Source of the DNA: Rostrohypoxylon terebratum
Taxonomy: Eukaryota; Ascomycota; Sordariomycetes; Xylariales; Hypoxylaceae
Reading direction: 5' to 3'
Length of the DNA stretch: 64,000 bases
Assembly: GCA_022497145.1 (NCBI GenBank)
Contig: MU385874.1
Coordinates: forward strand, 62,001-126,000
Within the stretch, counting starts at the first letter, position 1. Each line of letters starts with the position of its first letter. The translations under genes and the position numbers were made by a program. The notes under the pieces are model-generated. The model did not search any database, had not been told where the DNA came from, and saw nothing but the letters and a program-made list of their open reading frames with translations. Positions 10,011-22,586 of this stretch are shown in pieces.

Positions 10011-10930
10011 GGAAGTTGAAAAGGTGAAAAAGACGACGGATCCATGCTGGAGGGTTCCAGTGCCGAACAGGGGTTTATGGGTGACTACCGCATCTGAATT
10101 AGTGAAAAAAGGTAAGCCCTTAATAATATAGGTAAGTTAGCCCAGATAGCCCTAAGATATCCAGATTGGTACCTACTATAGTATAGTGGCTATAGTGACT
10201 ATAGTATGCGGGGATCTGGGGGCGTTTCCATCCATGGATCATTTACATAAGATAGGTAGCTAGGACCTACATAGGTCTCCTCAACCTTACTTCCTTCCTC
10301 CTTTGACATCTTGTCATTCAACTACAGGTCTCGGCATGTCGAGCTCAATAAACAAGATGGATTGGTCGGTTGCCCTTGGCCAATGACCTACTAGATTGCC
10401 CGTTCGACCTTCCCATATCACCATGTGCAACTACCAGCATCATTCGGTGCCTAGGCTAAATTGGCTGAGTGCGACTCGGGTTGTTTCCCCTACTTGATGC
10501 TTGGCCACATACATTGCAATGCTACGACCGCTGCGACTGCCACGACTGCCATGAATTCCAAGGTTTCCTATCTTTCCTCCGCAATTTGGTTCTTGGGACC
10601 TTCTGCAACCGACAGTCAAACCCGCAAATCCCATCGCTCACACGAGCTAGGCTAAAGCTTATTGTTCTAGATCTACCTGTGAATGATGTGAGTCTGAGGA
10701 TGACCTGCCCTAACCTCCCCTTGACCTGCCTGATTGGGGACATGCATCGCCCATCCGTCACTCAATGTCAAATGTCAACTGGACATTGCATCAGAGCAGT
10801 GGCACCATAGATTTCACCACGGATTCCACAATGGTTTTCAACATAAAGTCTATCCTCGCATCTCGCGAATCTCACTTTTGACCTCAGTCCGCCTTTGAAG
10901 ATTCATCTTCCCAAACCGCGGTCGTCCATC

Positions 10931-12783
10931 ATGAAGTTCCTTCATTACCTTTTGCTGGTCGCCCCCTTGGCTACTACCCTACGGCTTGATCGACGTGGTA
11001 AAGTCGTCTACGATGGCTACAAGATCTTTCGTGTGACTCCTGGAGATGACATCGCTGCCTTCGAATCTCATTTAGAATCCCTCGAAGCCATTGACCTTAC
11101 CCACAATCACGGTCATATCGGTGAGGAGCATTTTGATGTTGCCGTACCCCCGGAGAACCTCTCGGCATTCGAAGAGTTGAACTTCACCTCGACCGTGCTC
11201 AGTGAAGATCTTGGCGCTGATATTGCTCTTGAGGGGGACCTTGCCAAATATCCCGGTATATAATATATTTGGCGTGATCGAATAGTTATATGTATCCTAA
11301 CGTCGTCCAGGACGAGAACTAAGCGCGGCTGCTCTGCCAGACTTCTCGTGGTTCAGCGCATACCACGATTATGCCGACCACTTGGTATTCTTGGAAGACA
11401 TCCATTCATCGTTTTCCTCAAACTCGGAACTCATTACGGCTGGGAAGTCCTTCGAGGGCCGTGACATACAGGGCATTCACCTTTGGGGAAGCAGTGGCAA
11501 GGGCTCGAAGCCCGCTATCGTTTGGCATGGTAACGTCCACGCTCGTGAATGGATCTCCTCTAAGGTAAAACGAGGTGATCTATATTTGATTAATCTAATT
11601 CTATAAGCTAAAGGCAAATTTTAGGTCGTCGAGTACCTCACCTATCAGCTAGTCGCCAACTACGGCAATGATACAACCATAAAGGGCTTCCTCGATAACT
11701 ACGACTTCTATATTCTTCCCATTGTTAACCCCGATGGTAGGATGGTCCATGAGTTTCCTGTTCCAAACCCTGGCTGATACCTATCAGGCTTTATTTACAC
11801 ACAAACCACCAACCGTTTGTGGCGCAAAAATCGCCAGACACGATCCGGCACTTCTGCTATAGGCACTGATGTCAATCGGAACTGGCCATACAAGTGGGAT
11901 GGTGAAGGATCTTCCACCAGTCCTGGTTCAGGTAGGTGAACCTGTTGATTAACTTCCTATGTTGGAAACACCTGCTAATTCATCATACTCGGTATAGAAA
12001 CGTAAGTGCTCAATAGAAACAAATGGGACATCTTGTTTGTGGTGGATAAGAATCATATTTGCTACCATTTGGCAAAACGCGTGTTTGATACAACGAATGG
12101 GGTCGATGCTAATAGGCCTCTTCTACCCAGGTATCGTGGTGCTGCGGCTGGAGACACTCCCGAGAACACTGGAATTCGAAGTAAGACTTCGTCCTTGACG
12201 GTTATTACATGAGCTTATTGATCATAGCACTGGGCGATCAACTAACCAACACGACTGGCATTAAGCTGTATGTTGATTGGCATAGCTATGGCCAATACAT
12301 TCTGACGTAAGTACAAGGTTTCATACTTCATATCACGACATTCGCACACTACCCCTTTTCTGTGTACGAGACACTGTACCACTCTAGTCAACCATGCTAA
12401 GGTCAATTATGTAGGCCTTACGGCTACTCATGCACCGCAGCAACAACAAACCAGGATAAGCAAAACTCGTTAGCCAAGAGCCTTGCTACTGCCATCGAGA
12501 AACCATATGGTACACGCTTTACTGCCGGTCCGACATGTGCTACCCTATACGCTACTGCCGGGGGTAGCAATGATTACGTGACTGATGTCAACAAAGCGGA
12601 ATATGGGTGAGTAGAATGTCTTAGTACCCAGAATCTTGTGCTTGCGTGCTAATCGAAACATAAAGATGGGCCATTGAACTACGGGACACTGGCCGTAACG
12701 GGTTCACACTACCCGCCGACCAAATCTTGCCTACTGGTATTGAGATCTGGGAAGGCATCAAATACCTTTTTGCGAATTTCTAA
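10931..12783 (+). CDS. Secreted M14 metallocarboxypeptidase
   Basis: A zinc carboxypeptidase of the A/B type, about 425 residues, made as a secreted proenzyme. Proposed exons: 10931-11255, 11311-11564, 11625-11736, 11788-11931, 11998-12001, 12131-12180, 12228-12306, 12415-12606, 12666-12783; frame holds throughout. A signal peptide covers residues 1-17 and an activation-peptide-like region follows (IFRVTPGD). Zinc ligands are His185 and Glu188 in VHAREW and His315 in DWHSYGQ; NRNW carries the substrate-binding Arg; the catalytic Glu is about 391 in AIELRDTG. The family-conserved SETYRG can only be formed if a 4-nt exon (AAAC) between two good splice sites is used; skipping it breaks the frame. 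Role: extracellular protein digestion by removal of C-terminal residues. Confidence 0.9.
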
Positions 12784-13035
12784 ACATCTCATAGATGTGA
12801 TTGCTTCATCTATCAAGATGATTGCCTAGATAACGGGGTAATCAGTTCGGATGCTGTACCTCTGAAAATGGATTAGTAACGCTAAGACCAGAACCAATAG
12901 CAGAAATAAACCACGATTTTCATCAGTCGCCTCAGTGGGGATACTTCAAGCTGCTGGTCGATCTTTGATTTTATTATTTTCTCCCTCCCTATTTGACCCA
13001 GAGTTTGATATGAGTACCTGGTCGCGTAATTTCAT

Positions 13036-14517
13036 TCAACTCCTCGCTTTCTGGTCTGTCGAACTCATTGGGCGCGGTTCTTCTTTTACGGTCCACTCGT
13101 GCTTTATCGAAATCGATCCCATTTCAAGGTCTCCCATACTGCCAAATCCCTTGAAAGGTTCTGGCGACTTCGCGATAGATGCTCGATACCCAACGTCTTC
13201 TGGTCGTAGTCGTGTCTCAGATGAATCATCGTTGAGCTGCTTGAAACGTCGATTGCTACTTTTTCTAGCTAATGCGTCGATGGATGGGTTTTTGTAGGTG
13301 GTTGGGTGGTCCGGCGGATACCGACCGCCAAAAAGGGGGCGTAAAATGATTATGCACGATAACATGACAGCGATACAAGGCTCGAGTGCGCTAAATAAAA
13401 TCGTATGCGGTATCGAAAAAGTTACATCATCGAAGTCGATCGTAGTCATCATGTCGACACGAACTATACTAACGACGCAAGTCCTATCCGCAGTATCTGT
13501 TAGAAAATACGCACAAGTTACGGCACATAAGAATGGTAGTGCTCACAATATCCCAATACTGAAAGTTGCAGCCAGTAACAGCCGCTTCTTCCACGATAAT
13601 TCCAATCCTAGGAGATACGGCATCGGCATAATCAGAAGTATTAGGTCGGAAACCATGTTGAGAACCCCAGTTGTGATCCAAGATATCATGGCATTTCCGC
13701 AGGTTCCTCCTTCGATCGATCTATCCCAGTTGAAGGCGAAAGGTTGACAGATGAGAAAAGCGCTAAGTATAGCAGCCAAGGCCCTTTTCATCTCGACTCG
13801 TCAGCATTTATTCAGCAGAACCAGAGCCCCTTAAGGATGTCTCTGATACTCGAAAACTTCCACGTCCCCCAAGACATACCAAAGGATGACAAGCACATAG
13901 GTAGCCCTAGCCACAACAATGAAGCTTTGGACCAGGAAGATCTTCGAAAATAGGTGGATAATGGAGATCCTGCATAGGCCGAGACTAAGTGCCCATAATA
14001 CTTGAATGGCTATCAAATGCTAAGCGTTACCACATGTTAGTAAGTTCGGTTCGTCGTAGATTGGCCAAATGCTGACAGAGAGCGCACCTTAAGGAACAGC
14101 GTCGGCCCATCTTTGAGGCCGAATCTATTTTCTATGTCCTGGACATGAATACCTACTCCGCCGGCAAGAACCGCTGAATATCGAATGTTAGCCACCGCGA
14201 TCGAGTGTAAATTCTAGCATAGAGAGTGAAATACGAACATGATATAGCCACGCCCTGATAGACAACGGTGAAGAACTAAGAAATGACGTTAGCAATTACT
14301 GAAAAGGGGGATCGCCATCGGAAACGAAGCGGGGAGTTTTGTTCCAACATACACACGACGCAATGATCAAATAATCACTCGTATCAAGCGGTCTATCCAC
14401 TTTCCGCCGGGCCAAGATACGCAGGAAAACTATTATTGTCGGGAGAAGACCGAAAATGATCCCACAGATCACGATGGACCTCTGATCGTGAGTCTCGATG
14501 GGGAAGATGAATGTCAT
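13036..14517 (-). CDS. Pth11/rhodopsin-like seven-helix membrane protein
   Basis: About 370 residues from six exons: 14517-14353, 14275-14239, 14173-14088, 14019-13880, 13783-13547 and 13483-13036, with introns of 63-96 bp. The spliced product has seven hydrophobic segments and family words seen in fungal rhodopsin-domain/Pth11-like proteins: FLRILARRKV after helix 1, ALSLGLCRISIIHLF, FLICQPFAFNWD with GGTCGN, LNMVSDLILLIMPMPYL, and IPHTILFSALEPCIA in the last helix. The C-terminal tail of about 90 residues is polar. Members are candidate receptors for surface or nutrient cues, and many are uncharacterised; ligand unknown. The second exon is only 37 nt. It is convergent with the carboxypeptidase gene, 252 bp apart. 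Confidence 0.85.
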
Positions 14518-17500
14518 CACGTCCACATGACAGCAGGATGGGGGTGAACAGAAGACCGACGCTGCTTCAACCGGAGCGTGAAATCGATAGATACGTGCGG
14601 CCCATCGATCATTCACAAATATTGAACCTCGGAGAAGAAGATTGATGGCCGGAGTGGTCGAACCTGTGGTTTACATAAGCCTGCATATATTTTGGCATTC
14701 ATGAGCCCTGTCGCGGTGACATTTATTAGACCCCGCGGTATGATATATGTAGTGCCGGGGACCTGGCAGATATGTGCAGGGGCTATGTTATGGCGAAACA
14801 GAACCTAGAGACACAAGCAGGCAAGTTCAACAGATAAGTACTATGTAAAGGAGACTCGCCGCTCAACAGGTACCTTTCAAAGATAGGATACGACGGTATG
14901 ATTGACGCTACTAAGATGACTTGCAACTAAATCTTATGCGAATGATAGATAATGGCGTCGACCAGAGAACAGTTCAATTCGTTAACTGGTCACTTTTGGA
15001 CTTCCAGAAAGATCTGATCTGATCCATATCAATCTTCTGCGAGCCCAGCGGTGACGAGTGACCCCCGCCTGTTTGCGGTTCTCAGCACCATATTTACTTA
15101 CATAAAGAGCATCGAATACGGTCATCTGCAAGCAACGGAAAATTTTCGTCGCATTGACCCATGTGCTAACCTGGTTAGTATACATACACGTGTAGGAGAA
15201 CGCGTCGGCAAGCTGGGGTTTTAGTGGTTCCCCTGAAGCGGGACTTCAAGGGTGTCGTTGGTGATCTTTGGCCTGTCAAGACTTGGCCGGAGACCAACAT
15301 GATCGGCAAGGAACCGAGAATACTTGCCTCCTATGCAGACATTCGACTGGTACCCCCGGTCTTGTCTAGGACTGCAAAGAGCAAGACACGGCTCGGCCAG
15401 ATGATGGTGCTCACGATTTCATATGCGCGTACAGCGAGCGCTTCTATTCACCTTGAGAGCTTGTAGCTCATCCTTGGCATACTAGGTCGAAAGCGCCTTC
15501 AGCAAGAGATACTACCGGAATCATCCGAGAGCATTCAATGGTAGCCACTAATTAAAGGGCCCTTTGGTCTACCTAGACGCATAGGTACATACTGGTATGT
15601 AGCCACGTCTGTCGTCATTGAAGAGTTAATACTTGACATACCTAGTATATACGAAGCGGCCAGGTTTCTGCACTACACCCTTTTCACATTTTAGAACCAA
15701 AGATCAACTGTCTAGCCGTGATACTGATTAGTATCCCAGTCCTGCCAATTAACGACGAGGTTAGACAGATAGATCCCTAGACGATGTAACACAAGAAGAC
15801 ACTGAAGATATCTAAGACTTAAGTATACACGAGTGACGACATGACCACACACAATTCATGCTATCTTCTCAGACGCAAATGCCTAGGGGGGGTCCACGGT
15901 GCCTAGGTATTTACTGGTAAGTCTGTCTCTGCGCATGTACGTATATTCTGCCAGGTTACTGTAGTAGTATAATAATGGTTTGCCAGTTCGAGGTCGACAT
16001 CCCCAGACTGACGCGATAGCCATAATGAATTCACGTGGAGATGTTACCACGCACTCCACTGGTACGGGCTACTACCTGTGTACTATGTAGGTCCTAGGCA
16101 ATGCACCGTCGATATGATCCCCGGACCTGTCCTGTATCAGTATGTCTCAGCCATCATTCATGCCTTATTCAAATCCCACGCACGATTCTCGGAAATTCTC
16201 CGCAACTGCCGAGTGAGATATTACTACGTACTAGGTAATAGGTATGTAGGGGCGCACGGTTTACAAATTGACCAGGGAAACACAGGGAATCTCCATGTTT
16301 CGACATGTGCTTTAATGTGGCCATCAAGACGGCTACTTATCTATGTATTGTACCTAAGAAATGCGATCTGATACGGCTTAAGTTCCTTCATCCGTGGCGC
16401 TCGAGCGTTGACGACGATAGTAACGGTTGAGAGACATCGTCTTTGCCAACTCCACTTTTCGCCATTTGCATAACAGTAAAACGATGTTAGTGGCTGTGAA
16501 GCGGGTGGTCTACTTCGTAGCTTCGTCGCAATTGCTATGACCTGATCAATAGCTAGTTCAAGCTAGACTCGTTTCTTAGCGACGTATAGCTAGGGCTTGG
16601 ACAATGGACACCATTCGCAACATTCTGACCACCATCGGTCGGAGATTGCCTTATTATGAGGGTAGTATGATGCAGATGCGAACCGAGATCTGATCACCTG
16701 GAGTCCGTGAAATCAGTCGCGATTGGACGCGTTTATTTGTCAGCCAAACTGGCTCAAGCTCAAGCTCAAGACTTTTGTGTCTCGGAATATAACAACGGCC
16801 GAGACTAACAGCTTTGCTATGAATCTTCATTCAACACTTTGCTCTCGCCGATGCCGGGAGTAGTGATAGAGACTGGGGAGGCCAAACGGATGAGAGTCCG
16901 TGTATTGCTCCAAAGGCTGCACAACGGGTCGCATTCGGCACACGCAGCTCTATTTCCGTCAAGAGCAACGATGTCTCTCAAGTTGTGGGTAGGGTATAGT
17001 GGGATAGACATCAGTTGTCCTGGATTAGGATGTGCTGCAGCAGCTGTGAAAATACCTGAGCGTCTTGCATACGTATGCTTTTGCAAGGAGGACACACAAC
17101 TTACATAGTACACACTACTAAACGCAATGCAACGATCGAACAGACAAACATGAGGCGATAAAACTCTCATCACAAAACTCATATTTCCCCTATTTCTTCC
17201 TACTAATAACGGATGCACGCCAACGCGCCAGCACCCGACAAGCAAGTGGATAGGGGTAATATTGACGCCTATTTGTTACTTAATATATTATACCATATGA
17301 GCTGGGAGATATTGTGTATATATAAAAATTACTTACCTACTTAGACTCAACCAAGCTACCACCTAATGGCTAATGGCCAATGGCTACCTAATAATTCTCA
17401 AAGTTGTTTTTTTCTTTTTCTTTTTCTCTTCCTTTTCCATATCTGATGGAGATTTGAATAAAAATGTCCGACGGTTGGGCAGCGACCGTCACTTTAGCTA

Positions 17501-18876
17501 GGTAAGAAGAAAGCTTCAAGCACCAAGCTCAAGGCTCAGGTTCAGGTTCAGGGGCTTTGCTTTAAGTTAACTTTTAAGACTAAGACATACCTAGGTAGTT
17601 TCCAGCTTCCGTAATATCCATGGATAAGAAATGGCCAACCATCGAACCGGATGAAATAGAAGACAGCAACTACGATAGACAAAGGGCTACACCAAGAACG
17701 ATATAGTTTGGCTAGAGTAAAAGGTCTTGCCCCAGATCCTCAACTAAATGTATCATGATTACCTACATACGTAGAGATCGACGTCCAGTTCCCCTATTGT
17801 GAAGGAATTCACGGCGTTAGCGTAGATCAAGCTCAGTGCATATAATCGTCAATTGAGAAGTTACAGTATAGGCATACTGTCTCCCGAGATTTCCTTTTCA
17901 GGAACGAGATTGACTCTCCTACCCAATCGGAGGCACATGCCATGGATCCATGGATGCTAGTAGTTCAAGCAAGGAAGCTTCAATGTTCTTGTTAATACCT
18001 ACCTACCTACCTACCTACCTACTAGGTAGGTATTCATCCTCCAAGGCAAAAACAACTTCCAACTTCAAGGATTAAAATATTGAGGATCAACATTGAAGAT
18101 CAACATCAAGGATCAAGTCACCTTTACCCCATTTCGAACATCACGGTATCACCATATCGCACTTCAGAGTTGTGGTATCTGGAATAAAACATATACATTT
18201 TGTTATTTGGAAGTTTTGCAGAAAGCATCGTTGTGGTATCTAAGCAGCATCATAACCTCCCGGAGTTGACAAGGTTACGAAGCCACAACAACATCTGGTC
18301 TACCGTCTTACAGACCCTCACCTCCACCATCTTAAATTATGAGTAGCCTCCTCCGGTTTATCCGATTGAAATCATTTGGTCGAATCCGCAACCGAAACCG
18401 AACCGAAATGCGATGCGGACGAAGCGCCGAGTCGAAAGGAAAATCCGTCGATACCAGACGCCTCAAGACGCGACAGACTTATAGACTTATGTCCATTGAC
18501 GTACTCCGCGTTTACCGATGTCTCGAGTTCGCCTTAACGGATTAGTAATTTACTGCACACTTGCCATACGCCTTAATGGACAGCCAGAAGGCTATCTTTT
18601 CCTCGCCATCACAATCAAAGTGCCACCGGATAATACATCGCATCGCAATGCCAAACATTCGCAAACTAAATCCGTCCCATTCCTTATGAACGCCAATTTA
18701 CCTAACCTAGAGAAGTAAAAGCGTCCGGTTGTGTTCCTGATCCCTGACCCTTCTTTCCTACATCGATTCCGTATGTAGGTCGTCTTCCGAATATCGTCGT
18801 TCCGATATCGAATCTCGTCCCATATTCAACGAATATTCTTTGGCGATTATATATCCGACTGAACCCCGTTGAATTC
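14518..18876. other. Gene-poor stretch of 4.4 kb
   Basis: No gene could be supported on either strand. Open frames near 14982-15185, 15224-15466, 16078-16371, 16817-17245 and 18339-18718 are short and lack recognisable features. The stretch has TA-rich words, CAAGCT repeats near 16755 and a TACC microsatellite near 18000. It could contain decayed mobile DNA or non-coding transcripts; I cannot tell. Confidence 0.5.
17996..18022. repeat. (TACC)n microsatellite
   Basis: About six or seven consecutive TACC units, followed at once by the inverted form (taggtaggta), so the tract could form a short hairpin. Confidence 0.85.
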
Positions 18877-20763
18877 CTACATCACGGGGCCGTCTAACAT
18901 TGCCCCTCCCATTTCCATGTTGTCCATGGGAACATCCATACCGGCTCCGCGAGACTCTAAGCTGGCCAACCGATTATCGACGGCGTGCAAATGGGCGTCC
19001 ATGTCATCCACCTTCTTCTCTATCCGGTTCAGATGCTCCTCGAGACGTTGCATCGTCTGGACCAGATCGTGATTCATCCGATCTAGCTTGTTGGTGAGGG
19101 TACGAATGCTCTGGGCGGTAGGAGTCGTATCTTGCCCCGGAGTGCCGCTTTGTAAGCGAGGCTCGTGGTTGTGTTTATCGTTCTGGACTGAGAAGCGCCA
19201 CCGGTTATCGATCGAAACCTCAGATACAGCCTTCGCACGCCATGGGCAATCCACCTTTCTAGTGCTGGGATTGCGCTTCTTAGCTGTGCTATTGTATTTC
19301 ACCCCGCCGCGGTCGCAGACCAGATCATAACGCGTCGGTTTCGAATCGCGGTAGTTGCTGGCGCGGAGCTTTACGATACCGTAACCCTGCTCCTTTGCAA
19401 CCCGCTGGATTGAGCCGATCAGCTCGTCGAAGCTAGCATAGATAGCCTCAGGGGGAGAGAGAAGAGATCCCGGGGGTGCGATCTCGTTGGGCGGCATAGT
19501 CACCGGGGTGGCCGGGGTAGCCGTCGGACCCGTGCGCGGGGTGTTGAGCGCGCTCGAGTTTCCGTTAACGACGACACCCGCGGCGACCGCGCGGTGGTGG
19601 GGAGTGGGTTGGAAAGAAATATTGGCGGTATTTCCAGAACCCACGGGTAGCGGAGGAGACAATTGTTGTGGGTGTGTAGAAGGAGCGGATGGCAAAGAGA
19701 CGAAGCTATTATCGGGTGATAAGAGTGTGTCGGGTTGGTCGGTGGGGTCGGTCACCGATCGTGCCTGGTGGTCACCGTGTGAGTTCGTTGAAGTTGACGC
19801 AGGATGGTGGTGCGGTAATAGGGCGGAAGGACAGTGGGAAGAGTTGGACTGGGGACGAAGATCGGACACGCGGGAACGCGCAGAAAAGAAATTGGAGATT
19901 GGCTGGTAGGTGGGTTCAGGTGGTTCAGGTGGTTCAGGTGATTCAGGTGGCTTAGGTGGTAAGGGACAGGAGAATGTGCAGTGTCAGAGGTTGTCCAGAG
20001 GTGTCGGAGGTGTCAGAGTGCAGTTGGCAGAGGTTGTCAAACTGTTCAAACTGTTCAAAGTTTGGACTGTGGACTGCGGACTGTGTTGGATTAGGAGTGG
20101 ATGGGGGGGGATTAGGTGGATGGTGGATGGTGAATGGGGGATGGGGGAAAACGAGACTAGGAAAAAGTAAGCAATTTTACTTACCGGAGGCAAACTGGGA
20201 AGCCGATACTGTGGCTGGTCGAAATGACCCAACTGCTGCAGGCCCATATGCATGCCACTACCAGACGAGCTAGGCTGAGAATGGCTAGTGCTAGTGTATG
20301 CCTGTTGGATGTGTGGCTGGTATAGCGGGTGCTCGTGCAAGTATTGAGCACTCTCACGAGCCACACGAAAGTCCAAGCCTGGGTACTGGTCCTGGCTATA
20401 CCTCGGCAAATCTTTATCGAAGCCCAGCACATTTAACATTCCCGTGGCGTATTCGCTAGAAGTCACCGATGGGCTAGTGCCAGTGCTAGCGGGACTAGCG
20501 TGAGAAAACTGGGAATCTAGGGAATATATCGAAGGAGAGGCTAGGGAAGGAGTGGCTAGTGGTGTGGCTAGTTCATGCGGAGAAGCCTGTGGCTGACCGT
20601 CGGTGGAGCCCATTTGACTTTGAGTTCCCAATGGAGCAATCTGAGCTCCAGTTTGAGCCTCCTCTTGCTTGACGTCAGGGCTCGTACCGTTAGCCAAGAT
20701 CTGCTCCCAATCCTCAGCCGTGGGAAGGTATCGCGAAGCTGAAGACATCGAGTTGAATGCCAA
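18877..20763 (-). CDS. FAR1-type zinc-finger protein with coiled coil
   Basis: About 534 residues, exons 20763-20185 and 19902-18877. The N-terminal 340 residues are low-complexity, rich in Ser, Pro, Gln and Thr, as in transcription activators. Residues about 347-442 form a FAR1-like DNA-binding domain of the WRKY-GCM1 type: FDELIGSIQRVAKEQGYGI, then candidate zinc ligands Cys389 (LVCDRGG), Cys412 (DCPWRA), His437 and His439 (KHNHEP). Residues about 459-512 are heptad-rich (KLDRMNHDLVQTMQRLEEHL), a probable dimerising coiled coil. FAR1 domains are shared with MULE-type transposases, so domestication is possible, but no transposase domain is present. An alternative acceptor (after CACCTAAG near 19951) would extend exon 2 in frame by 16 Pro/Glu-rich residues. 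Divergent from the small gene at 21026. Confidence 0.8.
19917..19962. repeat. 9-bp repeat (ggttcaggt) at an intron-exon edge
   Basis: About five copies of ggttcaggt-like units. On the minus strand they read CCACCTGAA, that is Pro-Pro-Glu, and lie between two possible acceptor sites of the FAR1-type gene. Confidence 0.8.
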
Positions 20764-21025
20764 GGGGCCGACGCGAAGAATAAATAAGAAGAAAGTAAGT
20801 GAAGAAATGGAGAAATAGAGAAGTGAAGAAGCGAAGAAGTAAGCGAAGCTCGCAAAAGCGAGGTCGGTAGGAGGAGAAGAATACGGAGAAAGAGAGAAAG
20901 AGAGAAAGAGAAAACCGCGAAGAGCTGCGAAGAGCGTTCGCCAAGAACCTTTATTAACAATTGATTATAGGTTAGTTGTCTTATTGATCCTGGGATTAAT
21001 CGAACTTGGGAAGTAGGAAACGAAA
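20764..21025. promoter_or_regulatory. Divergent promoter region (FAR1-type / small gene)
   Basis: The 262-bp gap separates two divergent starts. The part next to the minus-strand gene is a long purine tract on the plus strand (pyrimidine-rich on the coding strand), typical of strong fungal 5' leaders. Confidence 0.45.
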
Positions 21026-21644
21026 ATGTCAACTCACTTGAGCCAGTCGAGTCAATCGAAGCTTGCTTCCTTAAGCTCCCTTGGTCAAGCCAAAGATGGA
21101 AAAGGAAGTCTGGGTGAAGAGCAGCTGCTGTTAAATATTAAACAGCTAGATCTCTTACACGTAAAGGTAGGCAGTATTTTAGCCCTAGCAGTTACCGCTT
21201 TCCACCGCTTTCCTTATCGCTCGGTGCAAATGGATCGATTGTACTGTGCGCTATTGGTCATATCAGTCGTAGTGGTCTAAGAATAGTACATGGCAACCGA
21301 CACACAACTGACATCTGGTGGTTTGAACAGTGCAGAGAGCTACGAAGCACAATTCAGCGCATGCTAGACTCCATACCAACAGGCGCTACTACGCGTAAGT
21401 GTGACTCGCCCCTTCCTTGATAGCTGTTCACACTGACTGAAGGGAATTAGCCGAGGAGGTCCACGAGGGGTTTGTTAAATCAGTAGTTGCCGCCAGTGCC
21501 CAGATCAAGGATTTCAGCACCCTTTACAATAGCGAGGAGTCTAAGAAGGTATTAGATCAGGCAAAGAAGAGCCGCGATGCAAACCCCAAGGGAATCAAAC
21601 CGTGGCGGGCGAAAGATCACCCAGACTGGTTGGATCTAGCTTAA
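21026..21644 (+). CDS. Small helical protein, three exons, function unknown
   Basis: Exons 21026-21166, 21331-21394 and 21451-21644 join in frame to give about 132 residues. I do not recognise the family with confidence. The product is predicted mostly helical: NIKQLDLLHVK runs across the first junction into CRELRSTIQRMLDSIPTG, then VHEGFVKSVVAASAQIKDF, and ends with GIKPWRAKDHPDWLDLA. The continuity of amphipathic helix across both junctions and the good donor sites (GTAGGC, GTAAGT) support the model. The shape is that of a small subunit of a larger nuclear complex, such as Mediator-like helical subunits, but that is a guess from form only. No signal peptide or membrane segment. Confidence 0.7.
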
Positions 21645-22586
21645 TAGCTCATCTTTAATTGCATTGCACCACACTGAACTAATTCTCGAGGCATGGAAGA
21701 TGGTGGGACCACGATCAATCACGGTCAATCTAACGCATCTCAAGCAATCGTTCTTACCATTTAGCTTATTATTCACATCTGGGCTGGTCATTTCAAATCG
21801 CGATGGTGTCGATGGAGTTACGACGGGTTTCATAGGCGTATGTATTTCATAGCATTTGCACGGCTCTACCAAGAACTGTTATTATTCATCAAGATATCAT
21901 TTAATTGAACGTCAATTCCTATTAAATGGCTTGAGATCAGCTCTAATAGACCTTGCTGTCTAGGTATTTTGGCATAGTGAAGGTATCCTCGCGACCTCGC
22001 ATAATTGAATGATATTGATAAATGCGGATTTATATTTACTTAAGGAAGGAGATCCGAGCGGCTGAAGTTTACTTGCTTATGTAATTATCTAATTTATTGT
22101 GGACGGTTTTGTTTGCACCTGCCACCTGCAGCTTAAGAAAAAAAAACTTTAAAAGGGCACTAGCTGCGCGTGTGCCTGGTGAGTCATCCATGTACCTAGG
22201 TACGTACCTACGCTGCGCAGTCTGCACGGTGCAGTGGACGGCTGTCCAGCAGCCGTCTATCAGGCAGCCGTCTTCTGCCAGCCCTGAAAATCGTTTGTGC
22301 CTGAGGCCCAGAGGTTACGAAGTTACTGATCGGTTCACCCCCACCCCGTCGACCCCACACCAAAAATTCGTTTGATTTTCCAAAAAAAGTGTGTGCACCT
22401 TTTTATTTCAATTTTGCCCCTCCAACTTCCCAACGCCGTCCTTTTCTTCTAGATTTGGCGCGCATTTTTCTCCCATTTCCCATTTCCCATTTCATCGCAT
22501 CTAAGGGAATAAGGGAAATACCTACTTTTCCATTACAATTATCCTCTGCCAAACTTATTCACACGATCAAGAGAACACCCGACAAC
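21645..22586. other. Intergenic region upstream of eIF3c
   Basis: No gene seen. The last 200 bases are pyrimidine-rich, fitting the promoter and 5' leader of a highly expressed gene. A TACCTAGGTACGTACC palindrome lies near 22194. Confidence 0.5.

Larger units (their letters stand above)
8884..10930. other. Intergenic region, 2 kb
   Basis: Several short open frames occur here, but none shows domain features, splice-consistent neighbours or family-like composition. Two tandem repeats are listed separately. The last few hundred bases hold the promoter of the carboxypeptidase gene. Confidence 0.5.

Noticed and set aside
19487..19955. Plus-strand frames of 88-140 codons
   Set aside because: Antisense shadows of the FAR1-type gene, produced by its low-complexity codons.
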